Shown here one piece after another: positions 6,206 through 15,300 of a DNA stretch of 22,357 nt. The notes under the pieces are model-generated. The model saw only the letters and a list, made by a program, of their open reading frames with translations, ran no database searches and was not told the origin of the DNA. The first letter of the stretch is position 1. Every line of letters begins with the position of its first letter. Source of the stretch: a virus; IMG/VR virus record IMGVR_UViG_3300035206_000101, positions 1 through 22,357 of that record; one strand, 5' to 3'. The position numbers and the translations under genes are program-made.

Positions 6206-6799
6206 CTATTTGACACCAGATATGGTATATCTGTCAAAAATATTAAGTTTTAATGTATTATCGTACTTTATTTCACTGAGAGAATACTTACTTTTAAAGT
6301 CTTCCAATGACTCACATTTATTAATATGTCCATCAATTGCAAGATTGTTGCTTTGCAATATTAGTTGTGTACCAGATTTAATATCTTTAAACCAATCCGC
6401 TGACATGTGTTCACAACTGAGATTGATAATAGTATCGTACTGATAATGTCGGTCAAAACTATTAATGTCAGCAGTATGGTGGCCTAGATAATTTTTAAAT
6501 GTATAATTAAATCTGCCACTTACTGGCTTGCATCTCATATCAATATCTATTTCTGCGAAATTTATATCAGGATATTCCTCAATTAGTATATTAGTAAGTA
6601 CACCAAGCCACGACCCTATGTATAATACTGTATTTGCGTTTTTACTAACAGCATCAAAGGCAAGTATTGCTTCGTTTTTACTCTGAATTTGATTTGTATG
6701 AAACATATCTCTTATTTCAGTAAGTGATACATTATTTAAAATTTCCTCATCATAGAGAATATCTAAGAATTTTGGAATATATTTCTCTATACAAATCAT
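6206..6799 (-). CDS. Class I SAM-dependent methyltransferase, 197 aa
   Basis: A Rossmann-type methyltransferase. Motif I is VLYIGSWLG (residues 58-66), the SAM-binding glycine loop. AEIDIDMRC follows with the acidic residue at the end of strand 2. DTIINLSCEHM is strand 4 with the motif-IV region, and GTQLILQSNN follows. The INxSCEH ... LQSNN ... HINKC pattern is one I recall from small methyltransferases of marine T4-like phages whose substrate is not known; nothing here shows a DNA-recognition domain, so a small molecule, tRNA or protein substrate is as likely as DNA. The gene is last in the minus-strand operon, with 6 bases between the stop of the histone-like gene and this ATG. Its mRNA would end at the terminator at 5943-5969. 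Fold assignment is good; substrate unknown. Confidence 0.75.
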   Translation of the reverse strand: MICIEKYIPKFLDILYDEEILNNVSLTEIRDMFHTNQIQSKNEAILAFDAVSKNANTVLYIGSWLGVLTNILIEEYPDINFAEIDIDMRCKPVSGRFNYTFKNYLGHHTADINSFDRHYQYDTIINLSCEHMSADWFKDIKSGTQLILQSNNLAIDGHINKCESLEDFKSKYSLSEIKYDNTLKLNIFDRYTISGVK

Positions 6800-6805
6800 T
6801 TTCTT

Positions 6806-6982
6806 CTACATATTGTTCTTTTTTTCTTGGATTTCTTTTCTACGTACCTTTGTAAGTTTGCCAAGATTACCTAATGCCTTTCTGGCACGAGCGGCTGAGG
6901 CTTTTATACCCTTTTCTTCAAACTTGGCATTTTCTGCCTGGTATGTTTCAATTGCTTCCATAATTTCTGCATTAGTACTCAT
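6806..6982 (-). CDS. Small basic histone-H1-like (Hc1-like) protein, 58 aa
   Basis: A short gene read from the minus strand: start ATG at 6982 with a very good AGGAGTAATTT in front, stop TAG at 6808-6806. The product starts MSTNAEIMEAIETYQAEN, then KGIKASAARARKALGNLGKL and TKVRRKEIQEKKN. The K-x-SAARARKA-LG-x-L-x-KL-x-K-x-x-R-K-E pattern resembles the N-terminal helical pair of bacterial Hc1 / histone-H1-like proteins (NKAAGTRARK...). Similar short proteins occur in marine T4-like phages. It lacks the long lysine-rich tail, so it is the helical part only. It may bind DNA or RNA, but that is inference. It sits between gp46 (stop 9 bases before its ATG) and the methyltransferase in one operon. 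Confidence 0.7.
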   Translation of the reverse strand: MSTNAEIMEAIETYQAENAKFEEKGIKASAARARKALGNLGKLTKVRRKEIQEKKNNM

Positions 6983-6991
6983 AAATTACTC

Positions 6992-8776
6992 CTATGTTTT
7001 GTACATGGTGCTTTCCTCTTCCTGAGAAAAACTTGTGAAACCATTTTCTTTTATTACACTAAGTACGCTTTCTACACGACCTTGTAATTCATCTTTGTGT
7101 GATATCAAATACACACTTCTATTTCCATCTCTTGCCATCTTCTTAAGAACAGCAAGTGACGATTCGACACCGTTCGTGTCCATTCCGCTATCTATCAATT
7201 CGTCAACAAATAACACATTAATTGTGCTGTATAATGACTCAAATATATCACGGAAACTCCAACTTAATCCTAATATAAGTCGGTTTCTTTCACCTCTACT
7301 TAGATTATCAAAGTCTAAATCACGACCTAATTCAGTGATTTCTACTGATAAATCACTCTGGAATACAACATCATGTGGTAATCCCAACTTATCTAAGTAA
7401 TATGCTAAACGAGAATTTAAGTAACTTAAGTTCTGGTCTATAATCTTTTTACGAATAAAACTATCTTTATTAGTTAGCAGTTTCAACAAGAAGTCTTGGT
7501 GGTCAAGTAATGAAACTAATGTGTTCAGACGAGAATAGTCTACTTCCTCTAACGCATCATTTCTCATATCATTTATCTGGTCAACATATGGGTCTTCTGT
7601 ATTTTTATTATTTTCTATTGATTCTTCTAGTTTTTCTACAGAATTTTGATGCTCATACGCATTCGATAATGTATCATAAAATGTAACAGGTTTCTCGCCT
7701 ATATCTCCAATTCTTTCTATTGTTGAATTGTGTTCTAAAAGAGAACTTTCATTTGCTGTTAAATGTTCTACTGCTTCTTCTTTTTGTGTGTTCTTACCGC
7801 CAAGAATTTCTTCTTGTTTAGTATCGTGTATATCTTGTCCACACGCATGACATTTATGTTCTTCGATTAGTTTTATTTCATTATCTAATCGTTCTATTAA
7901 TTTATTTTGCTTTGTATTGTCCGCTTCAATACTATTAATCCAAGATGTTGCTTGACTAATCTCTGATGAATTTTCATTATATGTTACTAACAATGCGTGA
8001 TTCTTTAATTCAGATTCAATGTCTACGTGCGATAATGAAGATAGTTCAGTTTCTAATGTTTCTAAATCTGTTGTTTGTTTATTTGTCCAAACTCTTTGTC
8101 TGCGTTCAATGTCTTTAATGCTTTTAAGAATACGAGCATTCGTGTTTTCAGCGGCTTTTAATGTATATTCTTCTTCTCTTATTTGTTCTTTTGTGTTCTT
8201 TGATATCTCTTTTAGCACTTCTGCTTTACGAGATAATTCAGTTATTCCCAATAGTTCTTCGATTAACTCTCTTTGGTCAGCGGCACGTAAAGATAAGAAT
8301 GGTTCAGTGTATGTATTAAGAGCAACAATATGTTTGAACATCGCATGAGAAAGACCGATAATACTTCCAACTTCAACTTGAGTCATTCGCATTTCACCTT
8401 GACCTGCATTCTCAACATCGTTATCGCCAAGTTCCATACCATCTCTTAAGAAATGAAATACATTAGGAGAACGACCACGTTCAATTCTATATTCATTTCC
8501 GTTGTATGTGAAATCAACAGTAACCATCATGCCTTTACCATTGGTTTTGTTGATTAGATTGTTTTGTTTAATATTTGTGAGTGCTTTTCCATATAGACCA
8601 TACGATAACGCATTGATTAAAGTGGTCTTACCAGTTCCGTTACGGGCACCATCACTACCCAAATCAATATTGTTACCTAACACTAAAGTCAGTTCATTTT
8701 GATTTAATGTAATAGCCTGAGTAACATTACCCACACTCATAAAATTTCTTATTGTTATATTCTTAATTACTAACAA
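6992..8776 (-). CDS. 46: gp46 recombination endonuclease subunit (Rad50/SbcC-like ATPase), 594 aa
   Basis: ATPase partner of gp47; together they resect DNA ends for recombination-dependent replication and help degrade host DNA in T4. Visible motifs: Walker A GARNGTGKT (residues 43-51) after the typical LVLGNNIDLGSDG; a central coiled-coil region with the zinc-hook CHAC (C309, C312); ABC signature LSRGE (492-496); Walker B VLFVDE (521-526) followed by SGMD; then LISHKDE with the switch histidine. All motifs are intact and the length matches T4 gp46 (560 aa). The start is a TTG at 8776 (MLVIKNITIRNFMSVGN) two bases after the dehydrogenase stop, with GAGAGG upstream; no ATG occurs before M13 (which would cut into the first strand), so TTG is preferred. 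A rare start may keep the level low. Confidence 0.95.
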   Translation of the reverse strand: MLVIKNITIRNFMSVGNVTQAITLNQNELTLVLGNNIDLGSDGARNGTGKTTLINALSYGLYGKALTNIKQNNLINKTNGKGMMVTVDFTYNGNEYRIERGRSPNVFHFLRDGMELGDNDVENAGQGEMRMTQVEVGSIIGLSHAMFKHIVALNTYTEPFLSLRAADQRELIEELLGITELSRKAEVLKEISKNTKEQIREEEYTLKAAENTNARILKSIKDIERRQRVWTNKQTTDLETLETELSSLSHVDIESELKNHALLVTYNENSSEISQATSWINSIEADNTKQNKLIERLDNEIKLIEEHKCHACGQDIHDTKQEEILGGKNTQKEEAVEHLTANESSLLEHNSTIERIGDIGEKPVTFYDTLSNAYEHQNSVEKLEESIENNKNTEDPYVDQINDMRNDALEEVDYSRLNTLVSLLDHQDFLLKLLTNKDSFIRKKIIDQNLSYLNSRLAYYLDKLGLPHDVVFQSDLSVEITELGRDLDFDNLSRGERNRLILGLSWSFRDIFESLYSTINVLFVDELIDSGMDTNGVESSLAVLKKMARDGNRSVYLISHKDELQGRVESVLSVIKENGFTSFSQEEESTMYKT

Positions 8777-8778
8777 AC

Positions 8779-9393
8779 TTATACCTCTCTTGCGTAAATT
8801 CCATCTTGTATGGGGTCAATCGACAGTTCATTGACATTAATATATTCGGGTTGATTAATTATCCACACGACTAGTTCTGCTATATATTCGACATCAATCA
8901 GTTTTCTATCGGGATGTTTCTTTATAATAGCAGGAGTTGTTAAACTACCTGGCGATATTAGTGTTGTTTTTATATTACTACCACCCATTGTCATATAAGT
9001 TAAATCTCTGTTGTAGGCTTTGAGTGCTTTCTTTTCTGTGGGATATCTCCAAGTTCTTCCCTTTACGCCAGTATCAGCAGTTGAACCTATGTTTATAATA
9101 TGTCCTTTTCTGTCTGCTTCGTTCATAGCATTAAACATACATTCAGCAATCATAACCTGATGAAATTTCCATATTGCAGAATTGTTTATAAAGATATCAA
9201 AGTTGCCCTTGATATAATGTTTTGCTAATTTATTTTGTCCAGCAGCCGTTTCTAAATTATATCCGTTACTTCTACTTGCTGTTTCATATTCGATTTCAGG
9301 ATAGATATATTCTTGATTAATACTATCAAATAGATTACATATAGCCTCACAGAGGCCATACTTACGACTTCCAGTAATTAGTATTTTTTTCAT
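8779..9393 (-). CDS. Short-chain dehydrogenase/reductase (SDR), 204 aa
   Basis: NAD(P)-dependent oxidoreductase of the SDR family. Seen: nucleotide-binding start ILITGSRKYGL (T7-G8...G13), NNSA (residues 70-73, in place of NNAG), active-site S104 in INIGSTADTG, Y117-x3-K121 (YPTEK), and PGSLTTP after the active site. The catalytic Ser-Tyr-Lys set is therefore complete and the enzyme should be active. At 204 aa it is shorter than typical SDRs (about 250), mainly in the loops. The substrate cannot be told. It lies between gp47 and gp46, which form one complex: its ATG shares ATGA with the gp47 stop, and its stop is 2 bases from the gp46 start. Its expression is thus tied to recombination genes, although the function is probably metabolic. 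T4 also has small extra genes between 46 and 47, so this is a tolerant insertion spot. Confidence 0.85.
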   Translation of the reverse strand: MKKILITGSRKYGLCEAICNLFDSINQEYIYPEIEYETASRSNGYNLETAAGQNKLAKHYIKGNFDIFINNSAIWKFHQVMIAECMFNAMNEADRKGHIINIGSTADTGVKGRTWRYPTEKKALKAYNRDLTYMTMGGSNIKTTLISPGSLTTPAIIKKHPDRKLIDVEYIAELVVWIINQPEYINVNELSIDPIQDGIYAREV

Positions 9394-10409
9394 AAGTTAT
9401 TATAAATTTCAATAAGTACGTTTTTATCAAAACTTCCATTGTCATCTAATGATGATAATTGTGCTATTACAATTTCGTCTATTGTCTCAAAATGTATTTC
9501 AGCACCTGTATCGTTTTCGTGTTCATTGTTTTTGACCGGTACAAGTGTAACTTCACGCAGTTTATAAGTTTCTACAAATGTATCCTTAATAAAATTTGCT
9601 TCTTCGTAAGAAATGTCAATATCTAATGATATTTTTACTGTTGCTTTTGGTACTAGATATTTGTCTGGCTCATCTAATAATGTAGATAACGCAATTGTTC
9701 TATATTTTGGAGCATCTTTCCAAGTGAAGAACTCTGGTTCTTTATCCCACTCTAAGTACATCCAACCTCTATCATCATCCCAATTGTCTGAGAAGTTATG
9801 AGGGAAAGCATTACCGATATAAATTACATTATCTTTTACTTGACGTTGATGAAAGTGTCCAGTGAACACATAATCTTGATTCTTAAACATACTGCCTTTA
9901 AGACCACCGTGGTCAGGCATTTCAATCATTGCATTGAGTTTAAATGTTGGTAACTCTAAATGACTAAAGATGTATTTTGTCTTTATCTTCGGAATCTTTT
10001 TCCATTCATCACCGACTAACCAACTGACGATTGCGACATCGCCCTCTACAAGTTTATCTCTTACTAGAATCACATTAGTAAGGTCATCAATGAATTCCAT
10101 AGAATTCACATCACGGGTTTCGCGGTAGAATAGGTCGTGATTGCCTAATATAACATAAACTTTTTCAAATGCTTTGCTTAGTCTTCGTAAACCAGCAATG
10201 CTATATTTCATAGTTGATATGTTTAGACTTGACCTGTTATGGTGCCAATCGCCCAAGAATATACAAGTTTCGCAGTCTCTTTCTTTTGCGTCCTTAATGA
10301 ACCAATCAATGAAATTTAAACAATCTTCATTGTGTTGTTTTGCGTTATTCTTAAGACCCCAATGTATATCCGTAAAACACGCGGCCTTTTTAAACAAATT
10401 ATCAGTCAT
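9390..10409 (-). CDS. 47: gp47 recombination endonuclease subunit (Mre11/SbcD-like phosphoesterase)
   Basis: Nuclease partner of gp46. Metallophosphoesterase motifs, numbered from the ATG at 10409: D14-x-H16 (FTDIHWG), G53-D54-x-H-H57 (FLGDWHHN), G89-N90-H91-D92 (ILGNHD), SHLE about residue 150 and G-H-x-H (FTGHFHQRQ) about 180, so all metal ligands are present. The frame is open further upstream (to 10457), but the extra residues lie inside gp55 and look unlike the family; I prefer the ATG at 10409 (MTDNLFKKAACF, 339 aa), which overlaps the gp55 stop by 8 bases, or the ATG at 10415 two codons earlier. T4 gp47 is also 339 aa. The overlap suggests translational coupling to gp55. Confidence 0.95.
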   Translation of the reverse strand: MTDNLFKKAACFTDIHWGLKNNAKQHNEDCLNFIDWFIKDAKERDCETCIFLGDWHHNRSSLNISTMKYSIAGLRRLSKAFEKVYVILGNHDLFYRETRDVNSMEFIDDLTNVILVRDKLVEGDVAIVSWLVGDEWKKIPKIKTKYIFSHLELPTFKLNAMIEMPDHGGLKGSMFKNQDYVFTGHFHQRQVKDNVIYIGNAFPHNFSDNWDDDRGWMYLEWDKEPEFFTWKDAPKYRTIALSTLLDEPDKYLVPKATVKISLDIDISYEEANFIKDTFVETYKLREVTLVPVKNNEHENDTGAEIHFETIDEIVIAQLSSLDDNGSFDKNVLIEIYNNL

Positions 10410-11274
10410 TGTCATCGGCGTAAATCTCTTTAATGGTTTCGGTTGGAATAGCATCATCGGTTATTTTTGTCTTGATGATTTTTTGCCAACGTTCCTGAGA
10501 TTTCATTTCGTGTGCCAACTGTCTTGTCCAACTTGGCGCCTGTCCTGCTTTTTCTAGCAAGTCATCACGAATGCCTTGATTTTTCTTTTCTATGTTAAGA
10601 ACACGAGTGAATGAATTGTTCACTACTGTTGTGTAGTAAGCAAAGGGATTATCACTCTTATCTTCGTTAAATTGTAATCCAATCTGTGCTAATTGTAGCA
10701 ATGCTTGTCCACGCATTTCATCAATATATGTATATCCACGCCAGTTAGACCTCTGCGAGTATCTTTCTACTAGTTTGATATACATTGTCGCCAATACGGC
10801 TGTGATTTTACCAGCAGATAAATCAAATTCTTTCTCTTTGTTGTGATGTGATAGTCCCACTTCATTGATTTTATTATCTGTATAAGTATAGTGTTTGAAT
10901 GCAGGAAATGGTAATTTTACTTTGTGGTCTGCTATTGTTTTGGGGTTTGCTTTTCTACCTGGCTCATCGGGTATGTGGTCGAAGCCCATCACACGAAATA
11001 TAATCTCGTCTTCTGTGAAAGAAGCAGGGTTGACCTCGAAATCGACTTGCTTTTTCTTTTTATCTTCGTTAGCATCCCAAGCCAGTTTTTGTAATCGTTT
11101 TGCTTTGTTTTGTCTTGCTTGGTCTACTGCTTCTGGAATATCATCAGTTGAATACAGTATAATATCATGTTGATTATGTTTGTCTCTATCCTCAAACCAA
11201 CAATAGTTTGACTTAGAAATATGAATCTGCTTCAACATATCTTTGTTATTTAAATAATTTTGTCGTCTAGCCAT
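10402..11274 (-). CDS. 55: gp55-like late-transcription sigma factor, 290 aa
   Basis: Directs host RNA polymerase to late promoters (NATAAATA), with the sliding clamp in T4. The diagnostic part is the sigma-region-2-like stretch around residues 170-235: YTYIDEMRGQALLQLAQIGLQF ... NPFAYYTTVVNNSFTRVLNIEKKNQGIRDDLLE. T4 gp55 is 185 aa; this one is longer through an N-terminal extension (residues 1-120), starting MARRQNYLNNKDMLKQIHISKSNYC, as in several marine phages. The start has TAGGAGAAATT before it. Its own promoter (11301-11330) is of sigma-70 type with no late box, sensible for a gene made before late transcription. It is first in the leftward operon with gp47, the dehydrogenase, gp46, the histone-like gene and the methyltransferase; the T4 order of 55, 47 and 46 is kept. 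Confidence 0.9.
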   Translation of the reverse strand: MARRQNYLNNKDMLKQIHISKSNYCWFEDRDKHNQHDIILYSTDDIPEAVDQARQNKAKRLQKLAWDANEDKKKKQVDFEVNPASFTEDEIIFRVMGFDHIPDEPGRKANPKTIADHKVKLPFPAFKHYTYTDNKINEVGLSHHNKEKEFDLSAGKITAVLATMYIKLVERYSQRSNWRGYTYIDEMRGQALLQLAQIGLQFNEDKSDNPFAYYTTVVNNSFTRVLNIEKKNQGIRDDLLEKAGQAPSWTRQLAHEMKSQERWQKIIKTKITDDAIPTETIKEIYADDND

Positions 11275-11300
11275 AGTTAATTTCTCCTAAAGTTAAATCA

Positions 11301-11330
11301 ATTATAACATATATAGTCGACCGCTGTCAA
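11301..11330 (-). promoter_or_regulatory. Sigma-70-type promoter of the gp55 operon
   Basis: Minus strand TTGACA (11330-11325), 18 bases, TATAAT (11306-11301), preceded by TGT (extended -10): both hexamers are perfect. The leader to the gp55 ATG is about 20 bases. Confidence 0.85.
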
Positions 11331-11395
11331 GTGGTAAAACACTATATATAGCAAAATCTTTTATATTATCTAATAAACTTCGCAGATAATGCCGA

Positions 11396-11403
11396 GATAA
11401 ATA
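11396..11403 (+). promoter_or_regulatory. Late promoter box GATAAATA for the baseplate operon
   Basis: GATAAATA lies 27 bases before the tube-protein ATG, at the head of the plus-strand run of five tail genes. An overlapping TGTTATAAT (11405-11413) looks like an extended -10 but lacks a -35, so the late box is the better candidate. The ribosome site is TTAGGAGTAAAAG. Confidence 0.6.
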
Positions 11404-11429
11404 CTGTTATAATGATTTAGGAGTAAAAG

Positions 11430-12047
11430 ATGGCAAGTCCATATTACACAAAACAACCAGTATATTTAAAAGAGCCAAGTGGTAGATATCAAAACATTTT
11501 GTCAAAGGATGAGGACGCTCTGTTCAGAAATACATCAACAATTATCAACTTTCCATATACTCCTACAATCTCAATTATTAGTGTTGCGAACTTTTCATCA
11601 TACGACATGACACATGCTAACTTTCAACAACGTGCATTTGACAATCACATGAATCTGGAACTTAATATGACTGCGCCGATGATTGTGAGAAGCGAAGAAG
11701 AAGCAATGTACGTGTATAATGCGGCATTGTTTATTAGAAGTATAATGAAAATGCAATGGTTACAAGATAATGATCCTGGTATGCCCCCTCCAATAATGCG
11801 ATTTTACGCACACGGCATATACGAAAATGTGCCGTGTACAATTCGTGACTTTACTTGGAACTTAGACTCTGACATAGATTATGTAGAAATACCTGATCCA
11901 AAAAACAGTAAAAAAATTATGAGGCTTCCAGTTCATAATATGTTTGTATTAACATTGTCAACAACTTATGCACCAAAGGATGTAAGAGAAAACTTTAGTG
12001 TTAAAGATTATCTTGCAGGAAATTTAAAGGATAAAGGTTATGTATAA
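11430..12047 (+). CDS. Baseplate tail-tube junction protein (gp48/gp54-like), 205 aa
   Basis: Resembles marine-phage versions of the T4 tail-tube cap/initiator proteins that sit on the hub and start tube polymerisation. Recognisable text: ISVANFSSYDMTHANFQQRAF, ELNMTAPMIVRSEEEAMYVYNAALFIRSIMKMQW, then GMPPPIMRFYAHGIYENVPCTIRDFTWNLDSDIDYVEIP and a C-terminal LTLSTTYAPKDVRENFSVKDYLAGNLKDKGYV. This corresponds to the C-terminal tube-like domain; T4 gp48 (364 aa) and gp54 (320 aa) are longer at the N-terminus. I cannot decide between gp48 and gp54. The ATG at 11430 has a strong GGAG site. It overlaps the next gene by 8 bases (12040-12047), so the pair is probably co-translated. Confidence 0.65.
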   Translation: MASPYYTKQPVYLKEPSGRYQNILSKDEDALFRNTSTIINFPYTPTISIISVANFSSYDMTHANFQQRAFDNHMNLELNMTAPMIVRSEEEAMYVYNAALFIRSIMKMQWLQDNDPGMPPPIMRFYAHGIYENVPCTIRDFTWNLDSDIDYVEIPDPKNSKKIMRLPVHNMFVLTLSTTYAPKDVRENFSVKDYLAGNLKDKGYV

Positions 12048-12330
12048 AGAAAATTCTCCATGGAGTAGAACTTCGGTGATTGACGGGACAGTATTAGATA
12101 TAATGAAGAAAAGATTTATCTATAGAGATCCATATGACGAGGATTACACTATACCTCAAGAATTCAACGAACGTCCTGATTTATGCAGTTACAAGATGTA
12201 TGGCACTGCGAAGTATTGGTGGATATTTGCTCATAGAAATCCAGATATCATAACAGATCCTATCAGAGGATTCACAACAGGAATTGTTATTAAGATTCCA
12301 AGCAAAGATAATATTAGTAAAATGGTGTAA
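12040..12330 (+). CDS. 53: Baseplate wedge protein gp53, short form, 96 aa
   Basis: gp53 joins baseplate wedges around the hub. The family's core is present: ERPDLCSYKMYGTAKYWWIFAHRNPDIITDPIRGFTTG followed by IKIPSKDNISK. The matching pattern is RPD-x-(L)-S-Y-x-x-Y-G-x-x-x-Y-WW-x-(I/V)-x-x-x-N. T4 gp53 is 196 aa; this protein has little beyond the core, like other compact marine versions. The start ATG lies inside the end of the preceding gene in another frame. The hub gene begins five bases after this stop. gp53 next to gp5 agrees with T4 gene order. Confidence 0.85.
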   Translation: MYKENSPWSRTSVIDGTVLDIMKKRFIYRDPYDEDYTIPQEFNERPDLCSYKMYGTAKYWWIFAHRNPDIITDPIRGFTTGIVIKIPSKDNISKMV

Positions 12331-12335
12331 CTGAT

Positions 12336-15300
12336 ATGAAGAAAGTAACTTCTTTATTAGATATCGTAGATAATCATGAGTTCATTGAAAATCCTCTTGA
12401 TGCTTATGAGACTTACACTTACAACATAGAATGGTTTGTAGTCGATAAAAATGCTGACAGAGAATTTCAGGCAATGGAAGCATATAATGTTGAAACCATT
12501 ATCAATGACGGTTGGCCAGAACCTAATATTAACAAAGTCATAATAGCAAAAACTGGTGTTACTACTGAATTTGTCTTGACAGATTTAAACATAGAATCTG
12601 TGGGCACAGGAAACGCAACGTATAGTAAAATCGCAGGAACCGCCGTGTTTTTGGATTTCAATATTACACAAGTTGGCGAAACAAATCTAGTAGATAACTT
12701 ACAAAATTCAATTGCGATATGTGGATATGATACACTTCAAACGGCTACTTTTTATATTAAAATTAATTTTGTAGGGTTTGACACCAACGGTAAAAAAGTT
12801 AAAATGCCTCAGACAAAAGTTTTTCCTTTTTGGATTAAGGATTTTGCCGGACTTCAAACCCAAACAGATGTGAAAGGAACAACCACTGCTCTATCTGGAA
12901 CTATTGTCCCCGACAAGGTAGTAATGGATGACATACTTAGTAAGACTGAGGATCATTTTAGATATGATATAAAAGATACACTATCCGAAACATTACAAGA
13001 GTTTATAGAAAAATTGAATCAAAGCAACGAGAACGCCCATCTTAATCTCCAACCAAACCTACGGAACACTTATAAAGTAACATTATCTGACCGATTTAAG
13101 GAATGGGCCGGCGGTTCATCTATAAAAGATGAGAAGATTAATTCTACTAAAGATATGAAATCATCCCTGACTTCGGTGGCGGGCGGTGAAGGTTGGTCGA
13201 TACCCCATGAGTTAACTCAAGTAGGACAAGTAATGCCACGCACGAACATATATGGTGTATTAGAGGAAATATGTATGAATGCAATAGCAGTCAATGTTGA
13301 ACAAACTAAATTATGTGCAGACTATACTAAAGTACTGAAAATTACTCCATGGTTGATTCCAAAAAAAGATGGATACAATCCAATACAAGGAAGAAACGCA
13401 TATGATATTGAGTATTATATAGACTATGAATTAAAATCTGTGACCCACAATCTGATTGACCAATGGACCAAAGCACTGAGCGCCAAATCCACGATTCAAA
13501 AGTTATTCAACGATGAACGTGTTAATAAAAAATACAACTATTTGTTTACTGGAAAAAATGACCAAATATTAGAATTTAATATTACGTTAGAAAATGAACT
13601 AACAAAGATATACACTACTCCCTCAGATTACTGGGCACTAGAACATATGCTTCAACAAGGGACATACGAAAATGACAAACTATGGGAAGGATATATTAAG
13701 AGAATTGAAGATGCACAAGAAGATCAGCAAAGGGCAGACGGAATATATCAAGACCTTAAAGCAGAACTTGAAAAAATAGTAGAAAAAGATAAGGCAGAAG
13801 AAAAATTAATGAGAAATCAATTAATTGATGCTGTTGCAACTACAAAAGGATTAAGTGTTGAAGGTCCTGCAACAACTTCTCCATTAATAACTACCCAGCA
13901 ATTAGAAACAATGTCAACTGCCCAACTTTTTGATTATGTAAATCTAGATCCTGATATGAAGGATTATCATCAAGATGAAAAATTTATAGAGTGGTTAAAA
14001 AGTAACCAAGAGATATACAAAAAAGCCCTTGCGACAGTTAAAAAGCAAGACGCTTTAACAAAAGTGGCAACGGAAGAGGTTGACACGTTGTTGCGTGATG
14101 CCCATGCAACTTATCTGTCCGAAAACGCTAAAGAGAGATATAAAAGTCATCAGGAATTTTTTGATAAACTTGCTAAAAAGAATACGAAAGGTATGATACT
14201 AACCGAAGAATTAGATAATGATGTTATATCTAAACTATCTAACGAAGAGTATCAAACTATACTTAAATCCCAACAAAATAATCCTATTGAATTTAGAAGA
14301 GTGATACATCATACACTAGAGAAACAAAGAAACGATACAATTAAATCAACCCTAAAAAAAGAACTAGTAGAACAGGCTAAATTAAAATATTACGAATCAA
14401 AGACTAATAATATAAGTATGATTGAGGCGCAAATGACTATCAAAGGAGATCCTTATTGGTTAGAAGGATTCTTATCTCCTTCTTTGGCGAAGAAAACATT
14501 CGGTGACTTAGGAACAATAAAAAATAATAAAGGTTTAAATCTCAATACAACAATAAATGGTACGTCTGGTTTGGTATTAGTATCAGGCGTATCCGCTGGA
14601 ACTGATTTATACGATAATGTACTTAAAAGAAATATGATTACAAGCGTATATTTTGTTACAAGTATTACTAGTTCTTTTTCTGGCGGCATGTTCACCCAAG
14701 CACTAACAATGATAAAAAATACTGAGGCAGAAGTTTTTGGAGTAGATGAAGGTCCAAGAACAGTAGGACCGTCATTACCAGAATTGGGTGACAAAAATGG
14801 CTTAGGTATGGATGGTATAGATGCCGCAATAGACCAACATCAGTCCTATAAATCTGGTGAGGGTTGGTTTGATATCACGAGAAAATTAACCGCAGAGCAA
14901 ACAGTAAAAAATATTGAAGCAGTGGAGGCTGGAAAGATAAGAGAAGAACAAAACTATTTAGATCAGTATTGGCAGTCATTGAATATGGGTGGAGATGGAG
15001 AACTAATAATTCTTCCGGAATCAACTTTCCAAGAAAGTTGGTTTGAAAGGACTCAGAGATTAACCGCAGAGCAAACAGTAAAAAATATTGATGCAAGTGC
15101 CGCCATAGATGCGAGAGAAAAAGAAAACTATGTAAATCAGTATTTCCTGGAATTGAATAATGGTGGAGAGGGAGAACTAATTACTACTGCACCAGAAAAC
15201 TGGCTTCATAAGAATACAGAACAATATATAAATAAACAGGTCAAAACAACTGACCAAACTATAACGGCCCAAACTGACATAATAAATTCTCCCCTTAATG

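Noticed and set aside
10410-10457. Longer gp47 starting MMLFQPKPLKRF
   Set aside because: The extra residues overlap the gp55 coding end and do not resemble the family; ATGs at 10409 or 10415 fit gene overlap and T4 length.
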